Position numbers and translations under genes: made by a program
Assembly (NCBI GenBank): GCA_030679035.1
Contig: JAUXTH010000143.1
Span: forward strand, 43,820 to 107,819
Origin: Methylobacter sp.
GTDB lineage: Bacteria > Pseudomonadota > Gammaproteobacteria > Methylococcales > Methylomonadaceae
Direction: 5' to 3'
Length of the DNA stretch: 64,000 nt
In this document: positions 12,701 to 20,265 of the stretch, one piece after another
Layout: every line of letters starts with the position of its first letter
Numbering within the stretch: position 1 is the first letter of the stretch
The notes under the pieces: model-generated
The model's database searches: none
Told to the model about the DNA's origin: nothing
The model's input: the letters and a program-made list of their open reading frames with translations, nothing else

Positions 12701-13792
12701 CTTGTCAAAAGCCGTCACCGTGGGTTCGGCATATTTATCCCCGCCGGTAGCCAGCAAGGTTGCTTCCGCCAAGCCGTAACAGGGATAAAAAGCCTCGCGG
12801 CTAAATCCGCATTCTGCAAAAGCGGCGGCAAAACGATCCAAGGTATCCGGGTTAATCGGTTCGGCGCCGTTAAAGGCCAATTGCCAGCTGCTAAGATCCA
12901 ACCCAGCTTTTTCTTCGGCCGAGATTTTTTGCGCGCACAGATTGAATGCAAAATTGGGCCCGCCGCTGGTATGAGCGCGATAATCGCTGATCGCTTGCAG
13001 CCAGCGGACAGGTTTTTCCAGAAACGCCATCGGCGACATTAAAATTGCGCTGGCCCCGCAATACAAGGGCTGCATGACGTTGCCGATCAAACCCATATCA
13101 TGGTAGAGCGGCAACCACCCGACCACCGTCGACTGCGCATTGTGACCGAAGCGCCGTTTGATCAGCTGCTGATTCGCCATCAGATTGCCGTGGCTGATTA
13201 TCACGCCCTTGGCGTTGCCGGTGGAACCCGAGGTGTATTGCAGGAAAGCCGGATCATGGTCGCGCAATGTCGGCAAGCGCCAGCCGCTTGCATCGACATC
13301 GGCAAGACTGTCGGTAATCAGCCAATGCCTATCTAACAAACCAGCACTGTCGACTGCAAATTGGCGCACCGCATTGGCGACGCTTTGCGTGCTGAGTATC
13401 ACCGCCGCCTGACTGTCATCAATGACCGCCTGCAAACGCGGCATGTGTCGGCCATTGCTCGGCGGATACGCCGGTACCGCAATCGCTCCGGCGTAAAGAC
13501 AGGCGAAAAACGCCACGATATAGTCTAATCCTGGAGGATAGAGCAAAACAGCGCGTTCGCCCTGCAACCCCTGCAACTGAACGGCCAGCTGTCTGGCCTG
13601 CAAATCCAGCTCGCCGTAAGTCAGCGAGTTAAGCGGTTGTTCGCCGTTTTCCAGGAACGTATAAGCCGTGCGCTGCGTTTGCCGTTCTGCCCGCCACCGC
13701 AATAGTGCAACCAAGGATGCAGCGTTATCGATCAGTTCATCTTCATCGGCAACGTCAAAGCTGTACTGTTTACTTAACATCTGTTTCACCAT
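3704..13792 (-). CDS. Lipopeptide NRPS, loading subunit: FAAL-ACP-C-A-PCP-E-C-A(Ser)-PCP
   Basis: 3362 residues. In order: fatty acyl-AMP ligase (1 to about 590, YTSGSTGNAKG near 190, typical FAAL sequence); acyl carrier (GMDSLKAVEL, Ser659); condensation (HHIVVDF near 844); adenylation 1 (YTSGSTGKPKG near 1330, pocket DSALIAEVWK, substrate not assigned); carrier (GGDSILS near 1724); epimerisation (HHLVVDGVSW near 1904); condensation following an E domain (HHILLDGWS near 2380); adenylation 2 (pocket DVWHISLVDK by eye, the serine code); carrier (GGHSLMAL near 3292). It should load a fatty acid, add one residue, epimerise it, then add Ser and pass the chain to the overlapping downstream NRPS. 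No thioesterase, MbtH protein, phosphopantetheinyl transferase or exporter is in view. The start could be the ATG at 13792 or 13780; neither has a strong Shine-Dalgarno. Adenylation 2 carries a 45-residue repeat-derived insertion (residues 2730-2774). Confidence 0.96.
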   Translation of the reverse strand: MVKQMLSKQYSFDVADEDELIDNAASLVALLRWRAERQTQRTAYTFLENGEQPLNSLTYGELDLQARQLAVQLQGLQGERAVLLYPPGLDYIVAFFACLYAGAIAVPAYPPSNGRHMPRLQAVIDDSQAAVILSTQSVANAVRQFAVDSAGLLDRHWLITDSLADVDASGWRLPTLRDHDPAFLQYTSGSTGNAKGVIISHGNLMANQQLIKRRFGHNAQSTVVGWLPLYHDMGLIGNVMQPLYCGASAILMSPMAFLEKPVRWLQAISDYRAHTSGGPNFAFNLCAQKISAEEKAGLDLSSWQLAFNGAEPINPDTLDRFAAAFAECGFSREAFYPCYGLAEATLLATGGDKYAEPTVTAFDKIGLEQGNVQRVMDDQAGRRLVGCGKIAGDAGQQIRIVEPESGELCSDGRIGEIQLGGPSISLGYWQNPQATEQAFVGDTDGQWLRTGDLGFLNGEELFVSGRLKDLIIIRGRNYYPHDLEHAAEAATDALNPGCAAAFAVSGADGEKLIVLAELKRNRLRQSDYKAEFAAIRARLVEECGIQADTVMLLKPGAILKTSSGKIRRSACRQAFEQQDLKAVAVDALDGVSQSSNAAAAKPAVSLERTLLRQALLSVADAEGAQLLAQYLAEKAAALSGLSVEAVDVKQSLTGLGMDSLKAVELKYFIDELLAIDLPVMHLLGNQSLGECAEQALKLAKAGPAQIAPAPVKDGGEQPLSYGQQALWTVNRIEADSSLYNMSVAIHIRAKLDKTAVHDALAALFERHAQLRSGFRLNQHTRIVRIPLTELQPRFAEISCDDERQRSENIAAFVHEPFDLANEPLLVAALFSCADDDQVLVFCAHHIVVDFRSFSILLEEFKALYLGQVAGHTPKLPNLAASYDDYVAWQSAYLSDQRAEQDWQYWRGRLSGELPKLALPAERKTDGAQSCRGRSENLNIAPDTLQKLKRLAAEHHTTLYTLLLTVFKTLLYRYSGEQDIIVGSPTLGRPKREFTDTVGYFVNPVALRSHPAAGQRFSDYLAEVNATVLGALEHQHYPFSLLVEKLQPERDQGLSAFYRVWFGLQSGADPASAAAGLALGIPGIALDWAGVPAESYALEDVAVQFDLTLLMAETGQGLEASFQYRSDLLSRSTVLRLIGHFQCLLHGILANPSSRLSELPLLTVPEQKKLSAWNETGSDYPRNSTVHSVFEAVARQQPQASALVYQERRLSYAELNAQANRLAQCLRMQGAGPEKRVALCIQRSPEMVLGILAILKAGAVYVPVDPAYPKERLAYLLQDAGCDWLLTSAALLPSLDCGDLATICIDDIDTYAHYSSDNLEIPLHADHAAYVIYTSGSTGKPKGVVVGHGNLMHSTWARGAYYQEPVGCYLLLSSFAFDSSVAGLFWTLGQGGCLCLPEDDQIKDPSALGALIERHRVTHLLALPSFYGLLLNQVGAQLQTLKTAIVAGEACSTEVVKRHYAVLPQVQMYNEYGPTEATVWSSVYPATQDDLDRPLSIGRPIDNVRLYILDGCGNPAPIGVQGELHIGGAGVARGYWQRPELTAEKFIPDPFIQNGGRLYKTGDLARYRQDGNIDFLGRIDHQVKIRGFRIELGEIEARLLEAPDTKEAAVIAREDQPGDKRLVAYLVAVSKEAVNIETLKARLKETLPDYMVPSAFVLLDSMPLSANGKLDHKRLPQPDMSGMSTQHYQEPQTPVENILADIWRELLAVKRVGLHDNFFELGGDSILSIQVVSRARQAGVVITPKQLFQNQTLSALALAAEQIQQLSAEQGPVSGGVPLTPIQHWFFEQNLNNPHHWNQALLLEAGPGLTPDIVEAAIKQLLIHHDALRMRFNQQGGEWQQHLLKDEPQAVFERIDLADVPTEWQAEMLESAASIQQAQLHLSEGPVLRAVWFDLGEGRGDRVLLAIHHLVVDGVSWRILLEDLSSLCRQLMAGRAPALPAKTTSFKYWSEQIVNQAGAGGLPLDTYYWLDALRHQVAELPVDEPAGGNLFAAESEITVSLTEAETRALLQDAPGAYRTKIDELLLTALTLTLRDWMHSESVLVDLESHGREDIAGDVDVSRTVGWFTSVYPALLSVSSDASLGDALKLVKEQLRAIPMKGIGYGLLRYLSPDAEIKAQLAAQPKAQIIFNYLGQIDTVMVADAPFSPTRAATGANCDPAGLRAHELAVIGSIADGRLQLSWRYSRERYRKASIETLSGHYLRHLKALIAHCVLPDSGSYTPVDFPLIALAQTELDALVLTPRQIEDVYPLAPLQHGLMFHSLIAAESSVYCIQIGCRLTGELNVPAFKQVWQQLVGHHPILRTRFHFENQDQPLQIVEKNLQLPITEYDWRGQPALEQAQHWQQLQADDLASGFDFTRAPLMRVSLVQCSDQAHYLLWSYHHILLDGWSGPLLVKELFAAYESIRRGNAPLSTAVRPYRDYIAWLQNQDMAAAEAYWRSELSGFSAPTMLLADKPADNTGQHQVSDYAKLGLTLSAEYTDTLLAFAKQQHLTMNTLVQAAWGLLLSRYSGENDIVFGTTVSGRPADLIGVETMVGLFINSLPLRIKIRPDSTVLDWLQALFAQNQDMRRYEYTPLTQVQGWSEVARGTPLFESLLVFENYPINQALAEHADGLTVDEIGVVDQSNYPMTVSAFPGSELRLEITYAADRFEAETVKRMLEQLQCLLAAFIEHPHTRLSELSLLSAADKRQILVEWNATETDYPQDRFIHQLFEAQVEKTPDAVAVMFERQVLGIPNSTYGSHALRGNPGRDAPASRTAERFELHSHAERGNDELILSYAELNAKANQLAHYLCSKGVGPDVLVGICVERSLEMVIGLMGILKAGGAYVPLDPGYPQDRLDFMLHDVNAPIVLTQETCREKIAAFTATVLCLDSEWDKVSKACDANPDVPLKPENLAYCIYTSGSTGQPKGAGVPHQGILNRLQWMQQQYGLDQTDKVLQKTPYSFDVSVWEFFWPLMTGAQLVVARPEQHKDSLALIDTINDRHVTTIHFVPSMLQVFIDTPGVENCTSLKRVICSGEALPADLVQRFLQKLPAELHNLYGPTEASVDVSYWACLPGSAETAIPIGRPIANIALYILDRQLNPVLPGTPGELHIGGIGLGRGYLNRPGLTAEKFIPNPYGPVGSRLYKTGDLARYRPDGTIDYLGRNDFQVKIRGFRIELGEIENRLSAYAGVREAVVIAREDGHGDKRLVAYLTQDVGNELSIADLRADLAETLPDYMLPSAFVVLPALPLTANGKLDRAALPKPDADSVISHRYEAPQGAIETALSGIWQELLELERVGRNDHFFELGGHSLMALTLVERLRQQGWALEPRAVFAYPVLSALAAAIADNQGNSPAFEMPPNLIPEHFGQSLSNPVLEEFRL
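5471..5605 (-). repeat. 135 bp palindromic repeat inserted in frame in the Ser adenylation domain
   Basis: Between MFERQ and the A1 core motif LSYAEL the gene carries exactly 45 extra codons compared with the sibling A domains, which run straight from the strand into the core. The DNA is a composite palindrome: outer arms at 5482-5499 and 5561-5578 match at 17 of 18 positions, and inside lie two more hairpins (cgaaccg/cggttcg at 5512-5530 and ggacgct/agcgtcc at 5531-5546). The arms resemble the gttcccacg...cgtgggaac repeats at about 43205-43230 and 49561-49697. The insert keeps the frame open and encodes residues such as GSHALRGNPGRDAP. The position is at a turn before the first core motif, so the enzyme may tolerate it. 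Confidence 0.9.
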
Positions 13793-13933
13793 TTATACAG
13801 TCTCTTGAATTGTAGTTATGTAGGCAGGAATAAGACCGTTTGAGCGGCAGCGAAAGCGACTGTTTCCGGCACGCTGAGAATTGCTCTAACTCCTCGCAAT
13901 CATTCACAGAAATAAAGCTTCCAACGCCTAGTG

Positions 13934-13980
13934 GACGATTGACCGTAATATTTTCCTCATAGTTGAGTTTTAACTATTCG
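13934..13980. repeat. 47 bp sequence shared by the leader regions of the NRPS and cysC
   Basis: This stretch begins gacgattgaccgtaat and matches 14827-14873 at 37 of 47 positions without gaps. Each copy lies 70-145 bp upstream of a minus-strand gene (the NRPS here, the cysC leader ORF there). It may be a shared regulatory or promoter segment, or a relic of a duplication. No clear sigma-70 hexamers are seen in it. Confidence 0.5.
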
Positions 13981-14004
13981 GTCTAGCTGAGACAGATATA
14001 TCGC

Positions 14005-14655
14005 TCATGCTTTTTTGCAGCTTTGATGGCTAAAGTTTGCAGCATTGATTATGCCGCGCTGCATCATTTTACCGACAACCTGTTGCACACAGACATCCAG
14101 CTCTGCGATGCCGGTTTGCACGGTAAGCTCACAGTTTCCAGGCACTTCGTAAGGGGACGTGATGCCTGTGAATTCGGCCAACTGCCCGGCCCGAGCTTTT
14201 TTGTAGAGGCCTTTTACGTCGCGCGATTCGCAAATTTCTATGGGCGTATCGCAATAGATTTCGATGAAATCGCCATGCTCTACGATACCGCGCACACGTT
14301 CACGGTCTGCACGATAAGGAGAGATAAAGGCGGTAAGCACAATGACACCTGCTTCCATAAAAATCTTGGCCATTTCACCGATGCGACGAATGTTTTCCTG
14401 GCGGTCTTTTGCTGAAAAGCCCAAGTCACCGCACAAACCATGGCGAACATTGTCGCCATCCAGCACGAAGGTGCGACAACCACGCTGATGTAACGCTTCT
14501 TCAACGGCATGAGCCAGCGTAGATTTGCCCGACCCGGATAAGCCGGTAAACCATAAGATTGCACCGCGATGACCGTTTTGCGCTTCACGCCGAGTGCGGG
14601 TAACGGTGGCGCGGTGCCAAACGACATTGGCTGTAGCTGGCCGCAGTGTAGTCAT
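14005..14655 (-). CDS. cysC: Adenylylsulfate (APS) kinase
   Basis: 216 residues with the ATG at 14655. APS kinase phosphorylates adenylylsulfate to PAPS with ATP in the cytoplasm. The P-loop GLSGSGKST lies at about residues 38-46, followed by the usual [10 protein letters not shown] and the [10 protein letters not shown] segment of the APS-binding region. Length fits the family (about 200 residues). The start is chosen because the ATG overlaps the stop of a 34-codon ORF with a good ribosome site (ATGA overlap); an in-frame ATG eight codons upstream lies inside that ORF. No cysD, cysN or sulfotransferase gene is adjacent, so PAPS may be made either for assimilation or for sulfation. The NRPS gene starts 212 bp downstream on the same strand; a link with sulfation of the lipopeptide is speculation. 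Confidence 0.93.
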   Translation of the reverse strand: MTTLRPATANVVWHRATVTRTRREAQNGHRGAILWFTGLSGSGKSTLAHAVEEALHQRGCRTFVLDGDNVRHGLCGDLGFSAKDRQENIRRIGEMAKIFMEAGVIVLTAFISPYRADRERVRGIVEHGDFIEIYCDTPIEICESRDVKGLYKKARAGQLAEFTGITSPYEVPGNCELTVQTGIAELDVCVQQVVGKMMQRGIINAANFSHQSCKKA

Positions 14656-14756
14656 GACAGCAGCTGCCCGGCTTGCCAACCCATCTCCCCATGGTCACAA
14701 TGTTTGCGTCCGACTTCGCCTGTTTTCGTAACTTCGATCAGCTTTGGCTCATTCAT
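14652..14756 (-). CDS. 34-residue leader ORF coupled to cysC
   Basis: A short ORF beginning [13 protein letters not shown] and ending QAGQLLS. It has a very good ribosome-binding site (AAGGAACGG about 5 bases before the ATG at 14756) and its TGA overlaps the cysC start codon as ATGA. This makes translation likely and suggests coupling. It contains one Cys-His pair (KHCDHGE). I do not recognise it: it could be a regulatory leader peptide, the remnant of a larger gene once fused to cysC, or a small functional protein. Confidence 0.6.
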   Translation of the reverse strand: MNEPKLIEVTKTGEVGRKHCDHGEMGWQAGQLLS

Positions 14757-14826
14757 AAACCGTTCCTTATACGTATGTGAAAAAACTCACTACCGGACTG
14801 AGGCTAAATTGCTCCAGCATTAAGCT

Positions 14827-14873
14827 GACGATTGACCGCAATCCTTTCCTCATAGCTGTTTTCGATGTATTCG
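14827..14873. repeat. Second copy of the 47 bp leader sequence
   Basis: This matches 13934-13980 at 37 of 47 positions in the same orientation. It lies 70 bp upstream of the cysC leader ORF start. It belongs to the 634-base stretch 14757-15390 without an assigned protein gene; the rest of that stretch holds the tRNA-like scar, a terminator and the leader of the CZB gene. Confidence 0.5.
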
Positions 14874-15039
14874 TTCGAACTACGGCAGGCTCATATCATA
14901 GAAAAAATTCTGGCTAAATTTTAAATACTTGGCTTGTGAAACCATTCACTCTGTTTATCGCAAAAACGGTGTAGTCATTTTGTCACAGCGCCAAAATTCA
15001 ACTGGTGTTGAGTATAGTAAGCATGCAGGGTTTAGGCTT

Positions 15040-15136
15040 GGCGATTCATGCAAGCAATTGATTGTTATACGTTAATATTCCGGTAACGGGATTCATAACC
15101 TCGGGGTCGGTGGTTCAAGTCCACCTATCGCCACCA
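15040..15136 (+). pseudogene. tRNA-like scar: intact 3' half of a CAT-anticodon tRNA with a degenerate 5' half
   Basis: From 15091 the sequence reads as a tRNA from the anticodon loop onward: loop TTCATAA (anticodon CAT), variable loop gggtc, T stem ggtgg/ccacc with loop ttcaagt, acceptor strand tatcgcc and an encoded ACCA end at 15133-15136. The 5' side is wrong: GGCGATT at 15040 could pair with the acceptor strand at six of seven positions, but the part between is 21 bases too long, has no D arm, and the anticodon stem is imperfect. A 3' half starting at the anticodon loop is what integration into a tRNA gene leaves as an attachment-site copy. No integrase gene is in the window. It is followed directly by a terminator. 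Confidence 0.6.
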
Positions 15137-15144
15137 AACAAATC

Positions 15145-15176
15145 AAGTCCTTACGTTTAGACGAAGGGCTTTTTTA
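15145..15176 (+). terminator. Rho-independent terminator after the tRNA-like sequence
   Basis: Stem AAGTCCTT (15145-15152) pairs with AAGGGCTT (15164-15171) with one G-T pair, followed by a run of T. It lies nine bases after the CCA end, as expected for a tRNA transcript. Confidence 0.75.
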
Positions 15177-15390
15177 TGTCTAAATTTTAATAGGGCGCAA
15201 TTTTGGCACACTTCTAAAAAACACCCGCAGCACTTGCCAACATCCACGCACAAAAAAGTGTCCCATGGAACAAATACAAATAACACTAAGTATTAAATCT
15301 GTATTTGCTAAGTGGTAATACGGATTTATTTTAGCTTGGAAATATGAAAAACTTTGCCGCGTACCTTATAAACTAGATTACGGGGGAGTT

Positions 15391-15753
15391 ATGGATATTG
15401 ATAAAGAAATTCTAAAACATGCAGACTGGAAAATAAGATTTAGTAACGCTATATTCAGGCGAGAATCTTTAGATTCCTACGTTATGGAAACTATCAGAAA
15501 AGAAAATTGCTGTGAACTCGGCCAGTGGCTGCATAGGGAAGGTAAAGTTAAATTTGGCAGTTTACCAAGTTACAAGGCATGCTTGAAAAAACATGCTGAA
15601 TTTCATATTGAAGCTGAAAAAATAGCAAATGCCATTAATACAAAACAATATATAAACGCATCTAAAATGATAGGTATCGATTCGGCTTTTAATGCTGTCG
15701 TCAGTGAAGTCTGTTGTGAAGCTAATCGTCTAAAAAAAGAATGTTGCCTTTAA
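15391..15753 (+). CDS. Stand-alone CZB (chemoreceptor zinc-binding) domain protein
   Basis: 120 residues starting after a strong site (cgggggagtt). The CZB fold binds zinc through three His and one Cys and is usually a C-terminal regulatory part of chemoreceptors or diguanylate cyclases. Here the signature is visible: KHADWKIRF near residue 10, CELGQWL near 41, and LKKHAEFH near 66-73. No transmembrane segment, receptor or GGDEF part is attached, so it is a free cytoplasmic domain. A C-terminal CC...CC pattern (VCCEANRLKKECCL) adds further thiols. It is flanked by its own terminator and has no operon partner. It may act as a zinc or redox sensor for a partner encoded elsewhere; that is inference. 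Confidence 0.85.
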   Translation: MDIDKEILKHADWKIRFSNAIFRRESLDSYVMETIRKENCCELGQWLHREGKVKFGSLPSYKACLKKHAEFHIEAEKIANAINTKQYINASKMIGIDSAFNAVVSEVCCEANRLKKECCL

Positions 15754-15788
15754 TCGTCTATACTTTTAATTAGTCAAATTAAAAAATC

Positions 15789-15812
15789 AAACGCCACCTC
15801 CTGGTGTTTTAC
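15789..15812 (+). terminator. Terminator of the CZB gene
   Basis: AAACGCCA (15789-15796) pairs with TGGTGTTT (15802-15809) across a five-base loop and is followed by a short T run. It lies 35 bases after the stop codon. Confidence 0.65.
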
Positions 15813-16071
15813 ATTACGAGCAGCCTATTACCTTAATTGACTGTTCATAGCCTCTCTTCTGCAAAGTGGTGGGGCTTTTTTTTGAGCTGACACCTCGTCG
15901 CTTAACGATAACGACAAACTTCCAAAATAGGAGATTTTTCGCAAGGATCAAAATGAATTTTTAGATAGTCATACAACCAGCCGGGAATAACTCCCAGCCA
16001 ATCCATGCCAATAACCGCCTATCGATACGACTGGATTTCACCCCGCTTAAAGTAATTTGAGCGCATAAAAA
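15813..16071. other. Intergenic stretch, no gene seen
   Basis: Together with the two terminators this makes the 362-base gap between the CZB gene and the convergent SmbP-like gene. I see no open frame, RNA gene or clear repeat in it. Confidence 0.6.
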
Positions 16072-16095
16072 AAGGGGCGGATTTACCCGCCCCTT
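16072..16095 (-). terminator. Terminator of the SmbP-like gene
   Basis: A perfect nine-base stem, aaggggcgg (16072-16080) with ccgcccctt (16087-16095). Read on the minus strand it is followed by seven T. It lies 20 bases after the stop of the gene at 16116. Confidence 0.9.
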
Positions 16096-16115
16096 CCTTT
16101 AAAACTGTACTGATA

Positions 16116-16451
16116 TTATTTGTTGGCGGCTTTAATGTGCGCCACAGCAGCTTCAGCATGTGCAGTAGCCTTGCCCACATGACCTAAATTACCTTGATCG
16201 ATGGCTTCTTGCAGCTCCTTAGCGCCTTCGTCTAAATGGTTTTTGGGCACACCCTTGGCGACTATCGATCCAGCCAGTGTGTGCTCCAATGCCGCCTTTG
16301 CATGTTCGACCAAAACCGGTGCGTGGCCGGCTTTGCCATGAATTACCGCCGTATTGGCGTGTTCCAGTGCTGCCGCAGCATGCTCTTCAGCGAAAACAGA
16401 AGTACTTAAAAGAAATAATAAACCTGCACATATGGATGCCAATTTTTTCAT
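16116..16451 (-). CDS. Periplasmic SmbP-like small metal-binding protein
   Basis: 111 residues. A signal peptide covers residues 1-21 (hydrophobic LLFLLSTSVFA), so the mature protein is periplasmic. The remainder is Ala- and His-rich with a repeated helical pattern (EHANTAVIHGKAGHAP, EHAKAALEH, GHVGKATAHAEAAVAH). This matches SmbP of Nitrosomonas europaea, a small four-helix protein that binds copper and other divalent metals with His residues. In this metal-rich neighbourhood it could buffer copper. The gene stands alone with a strong terminator. No Cys remains in the mature part. Confidence 0.8.
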   Translation of the reverse strand: MKKLASICAGLLFLLSTSVFAEEHAAAALEHANTAVIHGKAGHAPVLVEHAKAALEHTLAGSIVAKGVPKNHLDEGAKELQEAIDQGNLGHVGKATAHAEAAVAHIKAANK

Positions 16452-16641
16452 AGTTATCTCCTCAATATTAATGTTTATATTATTTTAGTAGCCGACTTCG
16501 GGTTTTAAAAAACCATTGTGAATCGACCTCTATATTTTTACCTCATGTCGTTTATTTTGCAATACCCATAAACTTTTCGAGGACAAATGTATTAAAACAC
16601 ATAACTGCACCCTACCCCGACAATTAATAATAACGTGTGCA

Positions 16642-18039
<1,398 letters not shown>

Positions 18040-18042
18040 TCA

Positions 18043-18186
18043 TATCTGCTTTAAATTTCAGAAAATTTGGAGCCGCGACTTTAGTCGCGCTGATGCTGAT
18101 GGTTGTTATTGCTTGTGCCTGATCTCTCATGCGCGACTAAAGTCGCGCCTCCATTTATAGCTTTCCATGCATTTTAAAATAGATAC
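18043..18186. repeat. Copy 1 of a ~143 bp palindromic element (ggagccgcgacttt... family)
   Basis: The element starts tatctgctttaaatttca, holds an inverted pair (ggagccgcgactttagtcgc at 18069-18088 and its counterpart ending at 18153) and ends ttttaaaatagatac. A second full copy lies in reverse orientation at 45213-45355 and a third starts at about 63921. The ends are partly complementary, so it looks like a small non-autonomous mobile element. It occupies the place of hflD between mnmA and purB. Confidence 0.85.
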
Positions 18187-18188
18187 TG

Positions 18189-19280
18189 TTATTCGTTATA
18201 TTTTGATTCAATAATCCCGCCGCCCAGGCATATCTCACCGTCGTAAAAAACGACGGATTGGCCGGGTGTAATGGCCCGTTGCGACTGGTCAAATGTAGCC
18301 TTGCACCGGTCGTATCCCAGCGGTTCTAAATAACAGGACTGGTCTGCCTGGCGATAGCGGGTTTTAGCCATGCAGCGCAAAGGTTCTGTGAGCGGCCTAT
18401 TGCTACACCAATCCAGTTGACTGGCTTCCAGGGTATTATGCAACATCAACGGGTGATCGTGGCCTTGACCGACGATCAGGATGTTGTTTTCCAGATCTTT
18501 TTCCAACACATACCATGGTTCATCCGGCGCATTTTTGACGCCGCCTATGCCTAAGCCTTGGCGTTGGCCGAAGGTGTAATACATCAGACCGTGATGCTTG
18601 CCGATGTACTGGCCTTCCGGGGTGCGCATTTCGCCGGGCTGGGTGGGCAAATAACGTTGCAGAAATTCAGTAAACTTGCGCTCGCCGATAAAACAGATGC
18701 CGGTGCTGTCCTTTTTACGGCTGTTGGCAAAACCGGCTTTATCGGCCATGGCTCGGATTTCGGGTTTATGCAGGTGTCCTATCGGGAACAGCGTGCGCGA
18801 CAGCTGCTTTTGTCCCAGCGTGTAAAGAAAATAGCTTTGCTCTTTATTCGGATCCAGGCCTTTCAACAAAAAGTATTCACCGTCTTTCTCGGTCACTTGA
18901 GCATAGTGCCCTGTGGCGATATATTCCGCGCCCAAATCTTCAATCGCATAATTCAGAAAGGCTTTGAATTTAACGTGCTTGTTGCACAGAATATCGGGAT
19001 TGGGGGTGCGGCCCGCTTTAAATTCAGACAGGAATACTTCAAATACCTCATCCCAGTATTCGGCGGCAAAATTCACGGTTTTTAATTCGATGCCCAATTT
19101 ATCGCAAACCTGCTGCGCGTCGGCTAAATCTTCCATGGCAGTGCATTGTTCGGTGCCGTCATCTTCTTCCCAGTTTTTCATAAACAAACCGGTGACTTGA
19201 TGGCCTTGCTCCAACAGCAGCAATGCGGTTACCGAAGAATCGACACCGCCGGACATGCCGACGATTACTTTTTTACTCAT
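18189..19280 (-). CDS. mnmA: tRNA-specific 2-thiouridylase
   Basis: 363 residues from the ATG at 19280 (a TTG two codons upstream is less likely). MnmA uses ATP and sulfur relayed from the Tus system to thiolate U34 of the Lys, Glu and Gln tRNAs. The PP-loop GMSGGVDSS is at about residues 8-16. The two catalytic cysteines are visible in [11 protein letters not shown] (near 100) and [12 protein letters not shown] (near 200). The ATG lies inside the end of nudJ (ATGAGTAA, 8 bp overlap), so it is translated together with nudJ. Confidence 0.97.
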   Translation of the reverse strand: MSKKVIVGMSGGVDSSVTALLLLEQGHQVTGLFMKNWEEDDGTEQCTAMEDLADAQQVCDKLGIELKTVNFAAEYWDEVFEVFLSEFKAGRTPNPDILCNKHVKFKAFLNYAIEDLGAEYIATGHYAQVTEKDGEYFLLKGLDPNKEQSYFLYTLGQKQLSRTLFPIGHLHKPEIRAMADKAGFANSRKKDSTGICFIGERKFTEFLQRYLPTQPGEMRTPEGQYIGKHHGLMYYTFGQRQGLGIGGVKNAPDEPWYVLEKDLENNILIVGQGHDHPLMLHNTLEASQLDWCSNRPLTEPLRCMAKTRYRQADQSCYLEPLGYDRCKATFDQSQRAITPGQSVVFYDGEICLGGGIIESKYNE

Positions 19281-19734
19281 AGTCAATATCGATAAATGAT
19301 TTAAGCAAAGATAAAGGGTGGCGTTGCCCGCTGAGATATTCGTCTATACTGATAAGCACTAAAGGGCTGCGCAAACGATGCCGTTCGGCTTCGATTTGGT
19401 CACGTGTTAGCCAGTGAGCGGCGACGATGCCGTCATCCAGTTTTTGATCCGGGTTATGCGAATGGCAGCGACCGGAAAAACACACCCTGACAAAGCTTGG
19501 AAAGTCAGGATTTTTTCGCCAGAGCTGGATGGCGATGATGTGCTCAGGTTCAAACTGCCAGGCGGTTTCTTCCAGCACTTCACGTTTGACGGCGGCAATC
19601 AGGTCTTCGCCCGCTTCAAGATGGCCGGCAGGTTGGTTGAATTGAAGCCCGCTGGTGGTTTCTTCTTCTACGAGCAAAAAACGTCGGTCTTGTTCAATAA
19701 CTGCGGCAACTGTAACGTGCGGCTTCCAAACCAT
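19273..19734 (-). CDS. nudJ: NUDIX hydrolase, NudJ-type
   Basis: 153 residues. NudJ hydrolyses nucleoside tri- and diphosphates and thiamine pyrophosphate analogues. The NUDIX box is seen at about residues 37-59 ([13 protein letters not shown] followed by REVLEET). The start [12 protein letters not shown] and the end [19 protein letters not shown] match NudJ (YmfB). It overlaps mnmA by 8 bp, the same gene order as in E. coli. Confidence 0.92.
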   Translation of the reverse strand: MVWKPHVTVAAVIEQDRRFLLVEEETTSGLQFNQPAGHLEAGEDLIAAVKREVLEETAWQFEPEHIIAIQLWRKNPDFPSFVRVCFSGRCHSHNPDQKLDDGIVAAHWLTRDQIEAERHRLRSPLVLISIDEYLSGQRHPLSLLKSFIDIDYE

Positions 19735-19930
19735 TGCAAAATTCCGGCTGTCAAAGCTGATATTTTACTAGATTTGGGGATATTATGCTGGTAAAAAAAT
19801 AGCCAGGGAAAAAGATACAAGGCGCAGGTTAATCTTTCTATACGCCTTGTTCATTTTGTTGAAACATAAGAGTTGAAATTCACCGGGATTGGCACTATGT
19901 TAAGTGCTTAAATATTTTACTATTGCGATT

Positions 19931-20254
19931 ATGTCCGATTTTGATCCCTACAAAGATAAAGATGGCGGCTTGGCTGTTCAGGAAGCCAAGCCTAAGTTAA
20001 AAAGACCGCCTTTATACAAGGTGATCTTGTTAAATGATGATTTTACGCCCATGGATTTTGTCATTGAGATTTTAATGGATTTCTTTGACATGTCTGAAGA
20101 AAAGGCGACTCAGGTAATGCTGCAAGTCCATACGCAAGGGGTTGGTGTATGCGGGACGTATTCTAAAGACGTTGCTGAAACCAAAGTATATATAGTTAAC
20201 GACTATTCACGAGAGCATCACCATCCGCTGATGTGCTCGATGGAAGAAGTGTAG
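19931..20254 (+). CDS. clpS: ClpAP adaptor ClpS
   Basis: 107 residues from the ATG at 19931; an in-frame GTG at 19904 would add nine residues unlike the family. ClpS binds N-degron substrates and hands them to ClpA. The N-terminal extension is followed by [19 protein letters not shown] (degron pocket) and [20 protein letters not shown], both typical. clpA starts 11 bp downstream. Confidence 0.97.
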   Translation: MSDFDPYKDKDGGLAVQEAKPKLKRPPLYKVILLNDDFTPMDFVIEILMDFFDMSEEKATQVMLQVHTQGVGVCGTYSKDVAETKVYIVNDYSREHHHPLMCSMEEV

Positions 20255-20265
20255 GTGGAGAACTT

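Noticed and set aside
15040..15136. A functional tRNA-Met or tRNA-Ile2
   Set aside because: The 5' half is 21 bases too long, lacks a D arm, and the anticodon stem is mismatched.
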